Origin: CBDAPI01 sp965248635
GTDB taxonomy: Bacteria > Acidobacteriota > UBA6911 > RPQK01 > CBDAPI01
Length of the DNA: 64,000 nucleotides
Direction: 5' to 3'
Assembly: GCA_965248635.1 (NCBI GenBank)
Contig: OZ252114.1
Span: 3,224,001 to 3,288,000 of the forward strand
Under the pieces are notes generated by a model. That model saw only the letters and a list, made by a program, of their open reading frames with translations, had not been told where the DNA came from and ran no database searches. The number at the start of each line of letters is the position of its first letter. Within the stretch, counting starts at the first letter, position 1. Positions 23,741 to 32,630 of this stretch are shown here, in pieces. The translations under genes were made by a program, and so were the position numbers.

Positions 23741-26700
23741 CTATTCCCATTCAGGGCTCATCATGAAGTAGCGGTACTGTCGGCGGATCTCCTCGCGTTT
23801 GGCATTGAAGAAAACCATAGGCCCCAACACCCCCATACCCACTGCGATCAGAATCAGCGCTCTTGCAATTCCCGCCTGGCCGTGAACCTGCAGGGTCAGC
23901 TGCCCGGTGACGCCAATGACCATGAAGGCCAGCCCTGTGTAGACAAAGGCCCGGATGCGAAGTGCAACCCCCGTCGTGATGCCCAGCAGAGTCAGAAACA
24001 GCTCAACGCCAAAGTGCAGGAGGCTGGGGGCAAAAAGAACCTCTCCCGTGGAAACGGCCAGAATGGTTGCCGATGCGGCGAGGCGAATCCCCGCCAGGGC
24101 GTGCCGCGTCAGGTCAGCCCTGTGAAGATGGGCAAAGATCAACACGGTCAGGGCCGCGGGAATCACGTAAAGTTGCAGAAGACCTGTGGCCTCGCTGGCT
24201 TTTGGAATCCACAGATAAAGGGCGAGGTTGTAGAGCAGTGCGGGTACGTACAGAGCCCACAAGTCCCGGGCCCGGTGGGCCACCATCATATAAAACGACG
24301 CGACCGCGAAGATCACCAGGGAGGCGGGTTCCTGTTGGCGTGGAATCACCCACAAGAGCGCGATGGGAAAAAACAATGCCGTGTAATAAGTCGGACCCAC
24401 GAAGACAGCCAGATCCTCAGCCCCTCCGCGGGCGGCCAGGATGTTGAGTCCAAAGAGGACAAAGCTCACTGCTACCACCCCCAGAGCCAGACTCAGGCTG
24501 GGCCCGAAAGGCACTCCAAACACCCACTCGTAGAGACAAAGGCAGGTCCGGGCCATCGCCACTTCGGAGGCGTAGACCGGGAGCTCGCGTTTGGTATCCC
24601 AGGCCAGATAGAGCCAGCACAAGGCGCTTAAAGCCATAGTCAGCGCCACCAAGAGTATGGGTCCTGTACCCCGCGAAAAGAAAGCTACGACAGCTGAAAG
24701 CAATGTACAGGCTACGGCCACACCGAGCAGTACCCGGGCGGTTGCAGCCCCAAAGGAATCCTGGCTTTCAACTGGTTCTCTGCTCAAGAGAATTCGGGAC
24801 AAGAACAGATAGCCTCCGGCGAATACAACCGTGACCAAACCCGGCCACGGCATGACCTCTGGCGTCCCGCTACGCCAGAACAGCCAGGCCCAGACACTTC
24901 CCAGAAGAAAAACGGCCGCTGCCCCTTCCCACGCTGCCTTTTGCCACAGATAGCCCGCCGCCGCGCAGCCGAAAGCCACCAAAAGCAGTGTCAATCCGGT
25001 ATTTGGAAAGAGAGGCTCGAGCAAGACCCAGGTGGGGATCGTCAAGGCAAGAGAGATAAACAGTAGCGTACTTATCCAATCCTGCAGCAGATTGATCAGG
25101 CGACCACGGGCTTCGCCACTCAATTGGAGTCCCACACTCTGCAGCGCACGGTATCCCGGCCCTCGCATCAGCAGGGCGGCCGCCACCACCCAGCAGAGAC
25201 CCAGAAGGGCAATGGCAACATCCACTGTCAGCCACCCCAGGGCTGCCAGCCAGAGCGCCCCGGTGAGGCTGGTCGCAACCAGAAGGTGTGCACTCGTTTT
25301 CCCCTGTTCAAGATGGAAGAAATGGAGAAAGAAGAGGCCGGCCAGCAAGGGAGTTAACAGCCCTGACCAGTGAGGATCGATCCCCTCTGCCGCTCCCATA
25401 ATGATGAGTGAATAATAGATCGCCTGGCCTGCAACCACACCCACAGTTGCAATGAACGGCCACAGATAAACGGCCCTCTCACACCTCGCTCCGGCAACGC
25501 CCAGCAGAGCAGCGACGCGATCCCGGTTTCGCAGCACCAGATGGGCCAGGCCGAGCAGCAGATTCATCACCATGACGGTGACCACAAGAAAGGTCCCGGA
25601 ACCGAACTGAAAAAGACCCTCGGCAAAGACCAGTATTGACAGTCCGCCCAGGATAACCGCCGGGTGAAGCCATTTTTCCTCCCCGGTGGCGCGGACCGCA
25701 ACCAGATAGGTCAAAGCTGTCACCAGGAAGGTAAGGGCAGCCGGAGTGGAATCGAACTGGATCAGAACAAGACCAATTGCCAGAAGCGGAAAGACCAGTG
25801 CCAAATGAACCAGAGGTTCCCCGTAGACGCGACGAAGGGTGAGGACCGGGCGGTCCACGGCCTCGGACCAGGAGGAGTCGTTCAACAGGACCAGGCCCAG
25901 ACAGGCCAGGACCAGCGAAAACCCGGCTGTGATCACTGCCAGTGCAAGGCCATCCCAATGAATGGAGACGGTCGTGAACTGGGCGCCCAGGGTACAGAGA
26001 CCCGCCAGGTAGACGAATAAGCGGGCCTCGGCGCCTCGCTTGGCTATGTGCACGTTTCTGGCCGAGAGAAAAAGAACCAGGGCTGCCCCCAGGTAAGCCA
26101 TCAGAAGTGGTGGCCACCTGGACCCCCACAAGAACCAACCCTGTATGACCGCCAGCAGAGACAAACCGACAGCGCACCGAGCCAGCGGAATTTCATAGAC
26201 GTGCTGTCTGTTGAAGGGCGGCTCCCCGTTTCTATCCTCCACGAAAGCCAGGGCTGGAATACCTCTCTGAGCCAGGAAACTGCTCACCCAGAGCACCAGA
26301 GCCAGCAGGGTCAGCGCAGTTCCGCTTTCAATTGACGGCTGGCCAATCCATGCCAGCAATGGGTTGACACTCATCCACAGGGCCCCGGCCGCTACATAGG
26401 TCAAGGCAGGCCCGCGATACATCCAGGCACCCAGGACACAGACCGCGGCAGAAAACCAAAAAGTCGCGAGAATCGGGGTGGCCAGTCCCATCTGCCAGTT
26501 CAAGGAAACCAGCAACATTCCAAGCAGCGCGAGCAAGATGGAGAATTCAGCCAGGGGTTGTGCCCAAAAACGCAGTGGAGCTACTCCACGATGAAAAAAC
26601 GGCGAGTCGGCCCAGAGCGAAGGAAAGATCCCCGGGCTCTTCTCACGGATAATCGTCTGCTCTTGTCTCCACAAACGACTCGCCAACAGAGCCAGAAGGA

Positions 26701-28963
26701 AGCCCAGCGCAGCCAGACAGACTCCATTTGCAGATCCGCTCGGCCAGGGAAAACCAACAACACCGACCAGGTTTGGCACTCCCAGACTCAGGGCAATTAA
26801 CGAGGCGTAGCTCCATACCGGGGCCTGGTAAACGGCTCCCGAGAGAGCGAAAAACAAGGCCAGAAGCCCAGCTGCGCCAAGCAGGAGTGACAAAACGCTC
26901 TCCGGATGGAACGCCAGCCTCATCAGAAACAGTTGCAGCAGAGCCAACAGGGCCATCCCGCAGTTCACGCGGTGCAGGAGCCCGCCGTAGAAAAGCCGCC
27001 GAGCGCGGATCTCTATCTGATCCTCCTCGGACAGCAGCCCCAACCGACGACCACACCAGGCAGAATAGCCGGTCGCGATGGCCCAGATCAGCAGGACAAC
27101 GACCGCCGCCACCACCAGATGGAACGACATCATTTCAGGTACCGGCCGGCCCGACAGAAGCAACTTCTGAACGGCTGCATGGATGGAGACATAGCCAAAA
27201 AAGAGAGCCAGGCCGTAGAGTAGTGCAGACCGATACCTCCACGTCAGCAGGCCCAGCACCAGAGCTGCAAGTGGCATGAATAGAAGCGGAGCCCAGGCCA
27301 GGCCCGGCCTGAACATCTGTAATCCGGAGTTCAGCAGCCCGAGCAGTGAGAAGAACAGGGCTCCCTCAAAAAGGGGGCTAGAGAAAAGAACACGGCGTCG
27401 AAGCATCTCTGCTCCCATCCAGGCCAGGAGAGCCGACAGCGCGGTGGCTCCCGGTGCAATGGCCGCCACCGCAATCAGGGCGCCATAGATGGGCAGGCGC
27501 GAGCGGTAGTTATGGGCACAAACCAGCAGTGAGACAGTCGTCAAGAAGAGAGCCGCAGAATCAAGCGTTAGAACGGGAACCCAGTGAACAGTATCCAGGA
27601 TGTCCAGACCATGCAGATGCCGCCACAATGCGATGACATACGCCACCGTGGTGGAGAGAAGAATGCTGAGGGCAAGGACTTTCCGGTAGCCGCGCTTGAG
27701 CCTGACGCGCGCTCCGGTCCAACTGAGTCCGGACCACAACAGGCTGAGAACAGCCAGAGCCAACACGGCCGGGGGCCCAAAAGCGCTCCCCAAACCAAGC
27801 AGGACGGCCAGTCCCGCGGCCAGGTTCCCGGCACCAAACAGAACGGGACGCTTGTACAGAATGGCAGCGCCGTAATAGTAAATCGCGTAGATGGCCAGCA
27901 TCGTGGCCAGCCACAGGGACGCCCCATCCAGGGCTTCCACAAATCGAGTCCGCAGGGTCACTGCCAGCAGCCCTGCGGCAAGGCTCCAGGCAATCACTTT
28001 GAAAGGAAGCACGAAGCGAGGTCTCTCGGCCAGGATCTGGACAGAGGATCTCTCTTCGCTTCCGGCGACAGTCTTTCTACGTTCCCAACCTTCGAAATAG
28101 TGCACCAGCCAGTTCAGAACAGCCATCAGCGGCAAGTAAGCCAGGGCCCAGTTGGGGGGCTGAACTCGGATCGACCACTGGGCAAACACGACGTGGTAGA
28201 GACCACAAACGCAAAGCAGGAACAGGTACAGGCAAGGGACCGATTCGAGGTACCAGACCAGGGCAGCGAAGATGAAACACCCCAGCAACAAGGTTTGGGC
28301 AGAGCTGAGGTTCTCCAGCAGAACCGCTTGCAGGGAACTGAGGCGAAGGGTTGCCGCTGCCTCACCGAAGTAGGGCAAGATGGACAGGAAAAGCGCCAGC
28401 AGGGACACCGCATAGCCAGTGAAGGTCAGGGCTCCAAAAGATCTGAAGGTCAGGGCTCCAAAAGATCTCGGCGTTCCCATGGCCGACTTCAGATGGTAAT
28501 CGGTGTGAAAGATCATGGCCGCCAGCAACATCAAGAAGGGCCCATAGTGACCCGGCCCCACCGAGACTCCCACCTCCGAAAACACCACGACAATGTGAAG
28601 AAACACCAGCGTCACAAGAGCCGCACCCGACAGGGTTCCAAGGAAGAAATAGGCGGTAAAGCGGCGTTCCAGGAAAACGCTCTTCATGAACTCCCGGTTG
28701 AAACGCACCACTCCGTAACCCAGAATCAACACGGCCAGGTAATCAGACGCCGTCAACAACACTCGCGTGGCGAAAACAAACGGGGAGATCCAGCGTAGAA
28801 ACGGCGCCAGAAGCATCACCACACAAATACCCACAAGAACCCGTGTGTAGATCCGGTAATAGCTCCGCGCGAAGAGGGCGGCCACGATCCTCGAAGTGAA
28901 ATAGAAGGTTCCGGCTGCCGCCAGCCCACACGCGCTTCCAATCACGATACTGACGATGTTCAT
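23741..28963 (-). CDS. Giant polytopic membrane protein (1740 aa, several dozen transmembrane segments)
   Basis: 1740 residues that are hydrophobic over nearly the whole length, with the look of about 45-50 transmembrane helices separated by short loops, several with R-x-R/K clusters. No catalytic motif was seen; the composition and repeated helix-loop units are like those of DUF2339-type membrane proteins, but this is not a confident match. A tandem 24-base duplication near the N-terminus doubles an 8-residue loop (RSFGALTF). The start at ATG 28963 lies 40 bp after the zinc-ribbon protein gene, itself 36 bp after pspA, so the three form an operon. Function unknown; an envelope stress or membrane scaffold role is suggested only by context. 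Confidence 0.75.
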   Translation of the reverse strand: MNIVSIVIGSACGLAAAGTFYFTSRIVAALFARSYYRIYTRVLVGICVVMLLAPFLRWISPFVFATRVLLTASDYLAVLILGYGVVRFNREFMKSVFLERRFTAYFFLGTLSGAALVTLVFLHIVVVFSEVGVSVGPGHYGPFLMLLAAMIFHTDYHLKSAMGTPRSFGALTFRSFGALTFTGYAVSLLALFLSILPYFGEAAATLRLSSLQAVLLENLSSAQTLLLGCFIFAALVWYLESVPCLYLFLLCVCGLYHVVFAQWSIRVQPPNWALAYLPLMAVLNWLVHYFEGWERRKTVAGSEERSSVQILAERPRFVLPFKVIAWSLAAGLLAVTLRTRFVEALDGASLWLATMLAIYAIYYYGAAILYKRPVLFGAGNLAAGLAVLLGLGSAFGPPAVLALAVLSLLWSGLSWTGARVRLKRGYRKVLALSILLSTTVAYVIALWRHLHGLDILDTVHWVPVLTLDSAALFLTTVSLLVCAHNYRSRLPIYGALIAVAAIAPGATALSALLAWMGAEMLRRRVLFSSPLFEGALFFSLLGLLNSGLQMFRPGLAWAPLLFMPLAALVLGLLTWRYRSALLYGLALFFGYVSIHAAVQKLLLSGRPVPEMMSFHLVVAAVVVLLIWAIATGYSAWCGRRLGLLSEEDQIEIRARRLFYGGLLHRVNCGMALLALLQLFLMRLAFHPESVLSLLLGAAGLLALFFALSGAVYQAPVWSYASLIALSLGVPNLVGVVGFPWPSGSANGVCLAALGFLLALLASRLWRQEQTIIREKSPGIFPSLWADSPFFHRGVAPLRFWAQPLAEFSILLALLGMLLVSLNWQMGLATPILATFWFSAAVCVLGAWMYRGPALTYVAAGALWMSVNPLLAWIGQPSIESGTALTLLALVLWVSSFLAQRGIPALAFVEDRNGEPPFNRQHVYEIPLARCAVGLSLLAVIQGWFLWGSRWPPLLMAYLGAALVLFLSARNVHIAKRGAEARLFVYLAGLCTLGAQFTTVSIHWDGLALAVITAGFSLVLACLGLVLLNDSSWSEAVDRPVLTLRRVYGEPLVHLALVFPLLAIGLVLIQFDSTPAALTFLVTALTYLVAVRATGEEKWLHPAVILGGLSILVFAEGLFQFGSGTFLVVTVMVMNLLLGLAHLVLRNRDRVAALLGVAGARCERAVYLWPFIATVGVVAGQAIYYSLIIMGAAEGIDPHWSGLLTPLLAGLFFLHFFHLEQGKTSAHLLVATSLTGALWLAALGWLTVDVAIALLGLCWVVAAALLMRGPGYRALQSVGLQLSGEARGRLINLLQDWISTLLFISLALTIPTWVLLEPLFPNTGLTLLLVAFGCAAAGYLWQKAAWEGAAAVFLLGSVWAWLFWRSGTPEVMPWPGLVTVVFAGGYLFLSRILLSREPVESQDSFGAATARVLLGVAVACTLLSAVVAFFSRGTGPILLVALTMALSALCWLYLAWDTKRELPVYASEVAMARTCLCLYEWVFGVPFGPSLSLALGVVAVSFVLFGLNILAARGGAEDLAVFVGPTYYTALFFPIALLWVIPRQQEPASLVIFAVASFYMMVAHRARDLWALYVPALLYNLALYLWIPKASEATGLLQLYVIPAALTVLIFAHLHRADLTRHALAGIRLAASATILAVSTGEVLFAPSLLHFGVELFLTLLGITTGVALRIRAFVYTGLAFMVIGVTGQLTLQVHGQAGIARALILIAVGMGVLGPMVFFNAKREEIRRQYRYFMMSPEWE
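28421..28468 (-). repeat. 24-bp perfect tandem duplication inside the giant membrane-protein gene
   Basis: The 24 bases at 28421-28444 are repeated exactly at 28445-28468. The copy is in frame and adds eight residues (RSFGALTF twice). An exact copy implies a recent event or an assembly artefact. Confidence 0.9.
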
Positions 28964-29003
28964 GGTTCGATCCCCCGGGGGATATCAGCTGGGATGCTCC
29001 TCA

Positions 29004-29981
29004 TCACGCCGGCACCAGCGTGATCAGCACAGCCGCGATAAACACCAGTGGAGTGAGCAGGGACACGATGATCAACACAACGTTGCTCGAGGCTTCCAGT
29101 TCTGCGTACTTGGCACGCATGTAACAGGCCACAGAAAAGAAAAGCCCGGTGGTGAGAAAGAGGGACAAGAAGAGCAGGAATTGCCTGAGCAGCCGGTTGC
29201 CTTCGATGTCCTCCCAAAAGGTCGTGAGCAGGGCAACGTAACCCGCAATAATGAGGAAGACCCCTACGAACCAGCCGGCGTTGTCGAGCAGAAAGGGCCT
29301 CAGGGGTCGAGACCACCCTGAGAATCCTTCGACGACGAGCTGGGCCGGGCTGGGGATCTTTTCCTCCTGAACAAAGCTGGGGGAGAAGGGCTCAAGCCTG
29401 GCTTCAAAAGTTCTCATCCTGGCCGCCTCTGCTGCCATAGCACTGGGAACCCGGGGGGCACTTACGGGCTGGATAACTTCTCTTGTTTCGGGGGTACGGG
29501 CTGCGTCGCTGGCTCGAATGAGGGCTTGCATCTCCTTCATGTGCCCTCGAATCTCTTGTGCCATCTCCTTGAAAACGGTCACCTTCGGCGATTGGTCAAG
29601 ACCCTCACGGAGTGTGGTCAAAGCCCCTTCAAGATTGCCCCTCTTGATCGCCATGTCGTGGGCAGACAAGAGACACTTCCTCACGATCACGACCCGTTCT
29701 TGTGCTTTTGTCTGCCGCACGCGGTTTCGGTAGAAGTCCCTGATCTTGCCATGCAGCCAGGGTTCAACCCGGTCGGTACGAGACAGATCCTTCAGGTCGT
29801 GAAGAACCTGCTCGTACAGATGAATGGCGGCGTTGAGTTCCCGCCGCGAGCGATGGACTTCGGCCTCAGTCAGGAGTTTCGCCTGCCGGGTTAACCCCTC
29901 TCCACAGTGGTCGCACCACAGGCGGTGCATCGGATAGCTCCGATCACATTCTGAGCAGATGCCCCGTTCATGAACTTCCAT
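29004..29981 (-). CDS. Zinc-ribbon membrane protein, middle gene of the pspA operon
   Basis: A 325-residue protein with an N-terminal zinc ribbon (CSEC ... CDHC, residues about 9-26), then a helical region of 36-residue TPR-like character (about 35-165, 'AAIHLYEQVLHDLKDL', 'GNLEGALTTLREGL'), a linker, and three or four transmembrane helices at about 235-325 ('WFVGVFLIIAGYVALLTTF' and others). The order zinc ribbon, helical repeats, membrane segments is unusual and not assigned to a named family. Its stop lies 40 bp before the giant membrane protein and its start 36 bp after pspA. It may tether or sense PspA at the membrane; that is inference. Confidence 0.75.
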   Translation of the reverse strand: MEVHERGICSECDRSYPMHRLWCDHCGEGLTRQAKLLTEAEVHRSRRELNAAIHLYEQVLHDLKDLSRTDRVEPWLHGKIRDFYRNRVRQTKAQERVVIVRKCLLSAHDMAIKRGNLEGALTTLREGLDQSPKVTVFKEMAQEIRGHMKEMQALIRASDAARTPETREVIQPVSAPRVPSAMAAEAARMRTFEARLEPFSPSFVQEEKIPSPAQLVVEGFSGWSRPLRPFLLDNAGWFVGVFLIIAGYVALLTTFWEDIEGNRLLRQFLLFLSLFLTTGLFFSVACYMRAKYAELEASSNVVLIIVSLLTPLVFIAAVLITLVPA

Positions 29982-30016
29982 CTTGCGACCCTCGAGAGGC
30001 TCGTCTTCCTGAGTGG

Positions 30017-30700
30017 TTAGCTACCCGCCTCTGGTTTGGCCATCTTCTCTTTGAGAGCCTCGAACTCAGCTTCAACGTCCGCATCTCTTTCGCTCTTCTC
30101 GATCTCCTCTTTCAGGTCTCGATCGGCGTCGGAGAGTTCAGCCAGCGCCAGGGCTTCGCCCTCAATTTGCTCGACCTTTCTTTCCATTCGATCGAACTTG
30201 GAGAAGCTCCTCTGGGCCCTGGACATGGAGGGGGCGATCGCCGCGACATCTCGCTGCGCTTCCGCAGCCAGTTGACGAGCAATTAGGGCATCCCGTCTGC
30301 GGCAGGCCTCATCTACCTTGTCCTCAAGACGCTTGAAGTCTTTCTTCAGGACCCCACTCATCTTGTGGGCGGCCTCCCATTGAGGCTGCATGCTGTCGGC
30401 AATCCGATCATGTTCCTTCTTACGGACCAGGCACTTGCGGGCCAGCTTCTCGTCGCCTCGCGCCAGGGCACCTTCTGCCTTGGCCTCCCACTCCGCAGCT
30501 GCTTCCCGGTTCCTTCTCAGGTTCGCCTCCAGGTTCTTCTCACCCGCGACGGTCTTCACCAGACCTTCGCGAGCCTTTTCGAGATGTTCCTCCATTTCGA
30601 CGATCAAGATCCTCACCATCTTCTGGGGATCTTCAGCCCGATCCAACAGATCGTTAATGTTGGCCTCGACGATGTCGGAAACTCTTGAAAAAATGCCCAT
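30017..30700 (-). CDS. pspA: PspA/IM30 family membrane-remodelling protein
   Basis: A 227-residue protein that is almost entirely coiled coil, as in the PspA/Vipp1 (ESCRT-III-like) family. The amphipathic N-terminus 'MGIFSRVSDIVEANINDLLDRAEDP' region has the typical G-I-F-x-R start and the D-P-x-K-M motif, and the Ala/Arg/Glu-rich hairpin follows (about 30-150). The gene has an ideal ribosome site (AAGGAGGA, eight bases upstream). PspA polymerises on inner membranes under envelope stress. It leads an operon with a zinc-ribbon membrane protein and a giant membrane protein, and it has a 7-bp palindrome 38 bp upstream (30738-30754) and a farther inverted repeat (30978-30999) shared with rtcB. 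Confidence 0.95.
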   Translation of the reverse strand: MGIFSRVSDIVEANINDLLDRAEDPQKMVRILIVEMEEHLEKAREGLVKTVAGEKNLEANLRRNREAAAEWEAKAEGALARGDEKLARKCLVRKKEHDRIADSMQPQWEAAHKMSGVLKKDFKRLEDKVDEACRRRDALIARQLAAEAQRDVAAIAPSMSRAQRSFSKFDRMERKVEQIEGEALALAELSDADRDLKEEIEKSERDADVEAEFEALKEKMAKPEAGS

Positions 30701-30737
30701 GACAATCCTCCTTTAAGACATTGTGTTTTCAATCGCG

Positions 30738-30754
30738 TGCTGGGTATCCCAGCA
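30738..30754. promoter_or_regulatory. Palindrome flanked by direct repeats upstream of pspA
   Basis: TGCTGGG-TAT-CCCAGCA, two exact 7-base arms, lies 38 bases ahead of the pspA start. On the minus strand it is flanked by direct repeats CGATTGAA on both sides. This is a likely regulator-binding site in the pspA promoter. No convincing sigma-54 (-24/-12) element was found, although that is the usual control of pspA elsewhere. Confidence 0.45.
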
Positions 30755-30878
30755 TTGTTCAATCGTTACTAAAGAAAAACGGCTCAGACTTTACAGCCGG
30801 CTTGCGCCGGTCCCATGGCGATGCTCGGAGAAACACTGCCAAAAGAGCTGGCCTTGTTCCGCGAGGGATGCCCCGGCC

Positions 30879-30908
30879 CGGGAGTCCCGCCTCATTGCGG
30901 GACTCCCG
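30879..30908. terminator. Strong hairpin between pspA and rtcB
   Basis: A perfect 12-base stem (CGGGAGTCCCGC / GCGGGACTCCCG) with a 6-base loop CTCATT. It could end transcription of rtcB, which runs into it, but no T-run follows on either strand, so a processing or pausing hairpin is equally possible. The rest of the 390-base interval between pspA and rtcB holds no credible gene. Confidence 0.45.
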
Positions 30909-30977
30909 ACGTGGTTGGGATCCTCCACATCATGAGACTCAGACTAGAGGACGCCGAAGGGTTCGGCTACAGAGGGC

Positions 30978-30999
30978 GTGACAGTTTCTCAGCTGTCAC
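30978..30999. promoter_or_regulatory. Inverted-repeat operator shared with rtcB (copy 1)
   Basis: GTGACA-N10-TGTCAC; on the minus strand it reads GTGACA, ten bases ending AAAC, then TGTCACGCC. The same layout, with the same AAAC and GCC flanks, occurs at 32355-32376 upstream of rtcB. It lies 278 bases upstream of pspA. It probably binds one regulator acting on both units. Confidence 0.5.
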
Positions 31000-31090
31000 A
31001 ATTGGGCGAGAGTCGGGGAGTGCCAGGGGCCTTGCCTTTCAGCCACGGACACCATACCTTGATGAGCGGGGAGGGTTCGAATTGTCCGAA

Positions 31091-32278
31091 TCAATCCTTA
31101 TAGGGATCGACCTCATCCTCGCCGGCCATCGCCACACCGATGGGTTGGAGGGTGTGCAGGATCTTGATGGTGTCCCCATGGGCCTCCAGCACTTCAGGAA
31201 GTCTCTTGTAACAGTGAGGGGACTCATCGGTTCCTGCACCTCTCAGCTCGACTCCTCTGTCCGTGACCCAGTCCATCATCATCTCCTTGCTGATTTCTCC
31301 TTCGGACGTGCGGATGACGCGGCCTTTCCTGTACCTCTTCCTTCCCGCAGCCTGTGTCCTCGACATGATTCGACCGGCCCCGTGTACGGTTGAGTAGAGA
31401 GCTTCTGCGCCCTGGTCCGAATCCGCGCCTTCGATAATCACCGAATAGTCCCCCATCGAACCACCCACAAAACCCTTCTGACCGGGAAAGGCGGGAGTGG
31501 CTCCTTTTCTGACCACCCACAGCTTTCTGCCGCCGTGTTCCTCTTCCCAGGCAAAGTTGTGGTGATTGTGCACCTCTTCCATGATCCGCGCCCCCAGGAT
31601 CGAGGCCACCTTTTGACAGACCCAGTCCCGGCCCGCATAGGCATAGCAGCCAGCCAGTTTCATAGCAGCCACGTACTCCTCCCCCAGCTCCGACTCGACA
31701 TCCAGCAAGACCGGATCGACAAACATGCCGTCCTTTCCACCTCCTGCCTTGATGAAGTGGGTAGCGATCTTGTGACCCAGACCCCTGGATCCGAAATGGA
31801 CTCCGACCCACACCCTGTCCCGCTCGTCTACAAAGACATCTACGTAGTGGTTCCCGCTGCCGATCGTACCCAGTTGACTCCGGGCACGCTGCTTCAGGGG
31901 GCGGATGGCTGAAATCAGCCAGGCAGGATCGTCCTCAAAGAGCTGGTGGTCCACTTGCTCTTTGTTGATTCTGCCCAGACCGAAGGAAAGTGCCTTCCAA
32001 AGGTCGTCCATGATCGTCGAGATGTGGCTCTTGACCTCTTCAGCTTCACAGTCCAGAAGGACGGCTTTGTTGCCACAGGCAATGTCAAATCCAACACCGG
32101 ACGGACTGACTTTCCCGTCGTAGCCAATCACTCCACCGATTGGGACTGCGTATCCCAGGTGGTGATCGGCCATGAGAGCACAGTGCTCCGCATCCTTCGC
32201 GCAGTTTTCCATCTGCTCCACCGCGTTTTGTAATGGTTCCCCCCAAACGGGAATGTTGTTGACCAGTCTCATTGTCAT
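31091..32278 (-). CDS. rtcB: RtcB-family RNA ligase
   Basis: A 395-residue protein with the RtcB signatures in order: 'PSGVGFDIACGNKA' (metal-binding Cys), 'GTIGSGNHYVDV', 'GVHFGSRGLGHKIATH' (His and G-S-R-G-x-G-H), 'NHHNFAW', 'VRKGATPAFPGQ', 'GSMGDYSVIIEG' and 'STVHGAGRIMSRTQA', the last holding the guanylylated histidine. RtcB joins 2',3'-cyclic phosphate or 3'-phosphate and 5'-OH RNA ends with GTP and Mn2+. The start has AAGGAGATGACA upstream. The protein is close to the short RtcB form. Elsewhere rtcB is controlled by RtcR and sigma-54; here an inverted repeat shared with pspA lies 77 bp upstream. Confidence 0.95.
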   Translation of the reverse strand: MTMRLVNNIPVWGEPLQNAVEQMENCAKDAEHCALMADHHLGYAVPIGGVIGYDGKVSPSGVGFDIACGNKAVLLDCEAEEVKSHISTIMDDLWKALSFGLGRINKEQVDHQLFEDDPAWLISAIRPLKQRARSQLGTIGSGNHYVDVFVDERDRVWVGVHFGSRGLGHKIATHFIKAGGGKDGMFVDPVLLDVESELGEEYVAAMKLAGCYAYAGRDWVCQKVASILGARIMEEVHNHHNFAWEEEHGGRKLWVVRKGATPAFPGQKGFVGGSMGDYSVIIEGADSDQGAEALYSTVHGAGRIMSRTQAAGRKRYRKGRVIRTSEGEISKEMMMDWVTDRGVELRGAGTDESPHCYKRLPEVLEAHGDTIKILHTLQPIGVAMAGEDEVDPYKD

Positions 32279-32630
32279 CTCCTTGCCTAAGTCGCTCTCT
32301 TGCTTGATTGAAGATCAAGTCTAGATGGCTGCCGCGGAAGCGACATCCACAGGCGTGACAGTTTGTGTAGTGTCACGAGCTCCGAGTGTACTGGGCCAAT
32401 TGAGCGCTGGCTCTAGGCTACTACAAGTATCATTCTTCAGTTCTGAGTTTGGCCTGGCGGTGTCGGCGCTCGTCCTTGGAGATCTGCTACATCACTGGCC
32501 CGTAGAGTTGCAAATCTGTTGAATGAAAAAGCGGTCTCTCACTTGCCATCGAGTCGAGCACAGAAACTCGACGACCTACAAAGTGATCTCACCCGCATGT
32601 CTGGAAGAGATCGAGAGCAGCATGGAGTGA
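32279..32630. other. Intergenic region upstream of rtcB
   Basis: A 350-base interval without a credible gene. On the rtcB side it contains the shared inverted repeat (32355-32376), a short hairpin (CTTGAT/ATCAAG on the minus strand near 32305-32320) and the AAGGAGA ribosome site. The remainder, toward the ATPase gene, shows no recognisable element. Confidence 0.5.
32355..32376. promoter_or_regulatory. Inverted-repeat operator upstream of rtcB (copy 2)
   Basis: GTGACA-N10-TGTCAC, 77 bases ahead of the rtcB start, with a 7-bp stem when the outer C/G pair is counted. It matches the site at 30978-30999, including minus-strand AAAC-TGTCACGCC. It is probably an activator or repressor site. Confidence 0.55.

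Noticed and set aside
27584..28798. 404-codon plus-strand frame inside the giant membrane gene
   Set aside because: Gln/Arg/His-rich product with no family pattern, entirely antisense to a well-supported gene.
30815..31393. Plus-strand frame across the rtcB 3' end
   Set aside because: It is antisense to the RtcB signature region and contains the inverted repeat and hairpin; no coding signal.
32355..32376. Sigma-54 promoter at the shared inverted repeat
   Set aside because: TGTCACG recalls the -24 box but no GC at -12 with proper spacing (TTGCA) follows at either site.
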